The position numbers and the translations under genes are program-made. The notes beneath the pieces were generated by a model. That model was not told the DNA's origin and made no database searches. It worked only from the letters and a program-made list of their open reading frames with translations. From Legionellales bacterium (lineage in GTDB: Bacteria; Pseudomonadota; Gammaproteobacteria; UBA1113), in the NCBI GenBank assembly GCA_002709565.1, contig PAPY01000035.1:1-60723 (forward strand): a stretch of 60,723 nt of DNA, written 5' to 3'. This document shows, one piece after another, positions 59,139 to 60,723 of the stretch (the first letter of the stretch is position 1; the number at the start of each line of letters is the position of its first letter).

Positions 59139-59843
59139 TTAAGCGACTTGTTTATAGTTGCATACGCTATCCTCAGCTTCAACTAATCGCTTAAAGCGTA
59201 ATGGATACCAGTAGATAAGTCTTTTCATGGGAAGAACTGTTTGCTGATAGGTAGTTTCCATAGCTTTTAGCATATTGCCAGGGTAGACAATGTGTTGATA
59301 CCCTAGCTCAGCCCAAAGGGGCATAATGACGGCGCATTCTTCTTTGAGGTACTCTAAGCTTTGTTGGATAGCGAAATGTATATCAATGTCAGCATTACAG
59401 AAGCGTCTAACAAATTTGTTGGCTGAGAATAAGAATGCCTCGCGAAATGATGGCTCATTATCAAATAAATTATCTACTTGTTGTTTGTAATCATTATAGC
59501 GAGGGTGGCATAGCCAACGATCCCAGTGAAATATCTCGTATGGTATAGCCAGCTGTTGAAGAATATTGCTATTACGTGCTACCCAATGTTGACCCATAAT
59601 TTTAGCTCGCCAGTAGCAATCATTGGGGGATTTGTGTTCAATTTGTAAAGTGTGTCGATAATTTGTATCTCCGACCATTACATGGCACTTAGCAAATCCT
59701 GATCTATTTAGGAGCTCTACGGTTGCTTTGAACTTTTCACCTTCGTGATACTCTTGTCCTGGGCTGATAAGCAGGATTATCGTGGCATTTGTGACAAGGG
59801 TATTATAGTCCCTTGGCTTATGACGAAATGCTGCCTTTAACAT
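59139..59843 (-). CDS. tRNA-dependent cyclodipeptide synthase, XYP subfamily
   Basis: 234 residues, the usual size for cyclodipeptide synthases, enzymes with a class-Ic tRNA-synthetase-like fold that use two aminoacyl-tRNAs to make a cyclic dipeptide. The nucleophile is Ser27 in LLISPGQEYH, with Gln30 at the X40 position. Tyr165 and Glu169 (EYLKEE) match AlbC Tyr178/Glu182, and Tyr187-Pro188 (HIVYPGN) gives the Tyr-Pro signature of the XYP subfamily known in Rickettsiella and Fluoribacter. I chose the ATG at 59843 with GAGG eight bases upstream; an in-frame TTG at 59888 lies in the tRNA-like gene. No tailoring enzyme is adjacent; the product amino acids cannot be read. Confidence 0.85.
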   Translation of the reverse strand: MLKAAFRHKPRDYNTLVTNATIILLISPGQEYHEGEKFKATVELLNRSGFAKCHVMVGDTNYRHTLQIEHKSPNDCYWRAKIMGQHWVARNSNILQQLAIPYEIFHWDRWLCHPRYNDYKQQVDNLFDNEPSFREAFLFSANKFVRRFCNADIDIHFAIQQSLEYLKEECAVIMPLWAELGYQHIVYPGNMLKAMETTYQQTVLPMKRLIYWYPLRFKRLVEAEDSVCNYKQVA

Positions 59844-59874
59844 AGCAATTGCCTCAATTTTAATGATGAACCAT

Positions 59875-59950
59875 TGGTGCCAACGCAAAGGACTCGAACC
59901 TAAGATCGACTAATAACTACTTAGCTGCTCTACCGTTAAGCTACGCCGGC
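59875..59950 (-). tRNA. Degenerate tRNA-like gene, anticodon AGU (Thr-type) by position
   Basis: A 76-nt cloverleaf with encoded CCA: acceptor stem GCCGGCG/CGTTGGC (two G.U pairs), D-arm GCTT/GAGC with GG in the loop, anticodon stem GCTAA/TTAGT and loop GTAGTTA, T-loop TTCGAGT. Oddities: anticodon AGU (A34 is rare in bacteria), G32 and U37, two U.U mismatches in the T-stem, and one extra base between T-stem and acceptor. G1-C72, C2-G71, G35 and U36 agree with threonine identity. It ends 31 nt before the cyclodipeptide synthase ATG, same strand. Could be a functional special tRNA or a pseudogene. Confidence 0.6.
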
Positions 59951-60149
59951 TTTTATATTCCGTTGAATACATTGATTTTTTTGTGAAGCTGTGTCTATCC
60001 TGATTGCGCAAGAATAACATATCTTTTTGAAATAGTGGAAGGATTTTTGCTGAAGTATTGGGAGATGCATGCATCGACAAGTGGTTAGTCTTATTTTTAA
60101 TTTAATCCATTGATTATTAGAAGAAAATAAAAAAAATTCACAAAAGTAT

Positions 60150-60179
60150 ACAAATTGTTTGTATTTCGATCTATAATGC
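60150..60179 (+). promoter_or_regulatory. Promoter with operator-like dyad of the partial PAS kinase
   Basis: TATAAT at 60174-60179, preceded by ATACAAA-TTG-TTTGTAT (60150-60166), a perfect 7-bp-arm inverted repeat over the -35 region. The rest of 59951-60149 is AT-rich with no gene. Confidence 0.45.
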
Positions 60180-60219
60180 CTCATCAAATTAAGAGTTATA
60201 TCACGGAGGAACACTCACG

Positions 60220-60723
60220 ATGTCACACAAATACACTATCGAAGAAATGCTAAAAGTTCTCGAGGCAGTACCAGGCCATATATATTGGGAAGATTTAAAT
60301 GGCGTGATCGTTGGTTGTAATGAGGCGCAGGCTAAATTTGCAGGTTTTAATTCTCCTGAAGAAATGATAGGTAAAACAGATCATGACTTGCCTTGGAATA
60401 ATGATGCAGAAAAAATTGCTGAAATTAATCGCCAAGTACTTATTAATGGTGAAACAGTACATGTTCAAGAAGAAATTACATTACCTGACGGTAAAAGTGT
60501 TATCTTTCTTTCAAAAAAATGCCCCCATTATGACAAGGCCGGTAATATAGTTGGTTTGATTGGCGTTTCAGTTGATATTACAGAACTGGTCCAAACAAAG
60601 AATAGTTTAAAGAAAGCCCTAGTGGCTGCAGAAGCAGCAAACAAAGCCAAAAAACAATTCATCGAAAGCATGAGCCATGATTTGCGGACACCGCTGTCGG
60701 GAATGATTGGTATGGCGGAAATA
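60220..60723 (+). CDS. Partial PAS-domain histidine kinase (right edge)
   Basis: 168 codons to the window edge: PAS domain (about 8-122; PGHIYWEDLNG, VGCNEAQ, IGVSVDIT) and the start of HisKA with His153 in MSHDLRTPLSGMIGMAE. It is closely similar to the start of the hybrid kinase at 29800, with the same soluble, PAS-first layout, and likely has the same receiver and Hpt domains beyond the edge. GGAGG lies ten bases upstream of the ATG. Confidence 0.88.
   Translation, partial: MSHKYTIEEMLKVLEAVPGHIYWEDLNGVIVGCNEAQAKFAGFNSPEEMIGKTDHDLPWNNDAEKIAEINRQVLINGETVHVQEEITLPDGKSVIFLSKKCPHYDKAGNIVGLIGVSVDITELVQTKNSLKKALVAAEAANKAKKQFIESMSHDLRTPLSGMIGMAEI

Noticed and set aside
59843-59888. Upstream TTG start for the cyclodipeptide synthase
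   Set aside because: It begins inside the tRNA-like sequence, while the ATG at 59843 has GAGG at good spacing and gives the family length.
59151-59950. tRNA-like sequence as an integrase attachment site
   Set aside because: No integrase gene or second partial tRNA copy is visible in the window, so there is no support for an integrated element.
59936-60214. 92-codon minus-strand frame overlapping the tRNA-like gene
   Set aside because: No ribosome site, lies across the promoter region of the right-edge kinase and across the tRNA 5' half.

Overview
The window looks like the chromosome of a Legionellales-type gammaproteobacterium (Legionella/Coxiella/Rickettsiella/Berkiella breadth; the family cannot be fixed from the sequence alone). 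The reasons are gammaproteobacterial housekeeping gene order (ubiG|gyrA-aroA-cmk-rpsA-lapA-lapB-pyrF), a Lpg1974/Legionella-type major outer membrane protein, a Legionella PlaA-like GDSL lipase, several large repeat, ankyrin or HAD proteins of the kind seen in host-associated Legionellales, and an XYP-type cyclodipeptide synthase, a subfamily known from Rickettsiella and Fluoribacter. There is no rRNA, CRISPR array, prophage or transposase gene in the window.

Layout. 1-1.8 kb: a repeat-rich accessory protein running off the left edge. 2.0-6.8 kb: spoVR-yeaH-prkA stress operon (minus). 7-17.5 kb: housekeeping block with a GT2 glycosyltransferase, ubiG, gyrA, aroA, cmk, rpsA, lapA, lapB, pyrF and a ComEA-like protein. 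17.6-22.5 kb: accessory block with a DinJ/YafQ toxin-antitoxin pair, a small secreted protein and two large orphan proteins (one with a duplicated domain, one with a Nudix-like box). 22.5-37 kb: metabolic genes (malic enzyme, O-methyltransferase, HPPD, purB, CDP-alcohol phosphatidyltransferase, aconitase, mnmA) mixed with secreted proteins, a papain-like YiiX/YebB hydrolase and a PAS-HK-REC-Hpt hybrid kinase. 37-42.5 kb: a MITE-like element, a GDSL lipase and a tandem pair of large proteins with C-terminal HAD_SAK-like domains. 42.7-47.6 kb: a three-gene signalling island (membrane kinase, Rcp1-like receiver, HisKA_2 kinase). 47.6-56.6 kb: a leucine/isovalerate catabolic cluster (liuA, thiolase, liuB-C-D-E) with a MOMP gene inside it. 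56.6-60.7 kb: an orphan protein, pyrD whose 3' end is formed by a hairpin MITE, a cyclodipeptide synthase immediately preceded by an anomalous tRNA-like gene, and the start of a second PAS kinase paralogous to the one at 29.8 kb.

The most notable locus is 59139-59950. A degenerate tRNA-like gene (anticodon AGU by position, threonine-type identity bases, tandem U.U mismatches in the T-stem) sits 31 nt upstream of, and on the same strand as, a gene with the S/Y/E catalytic layout and Tyr-Pro signature of XYP cyclodipeptide synthases, enzymes that consume aminoacyl-tRNAs. This suggests, but does not prove, a tRNA dedicated to non-ribosomal peptide synthesis. Starts were moved inward from the longest frames wherever a Shine-Dalgarno sequence or family length supported it, and these choices are explained per gene.
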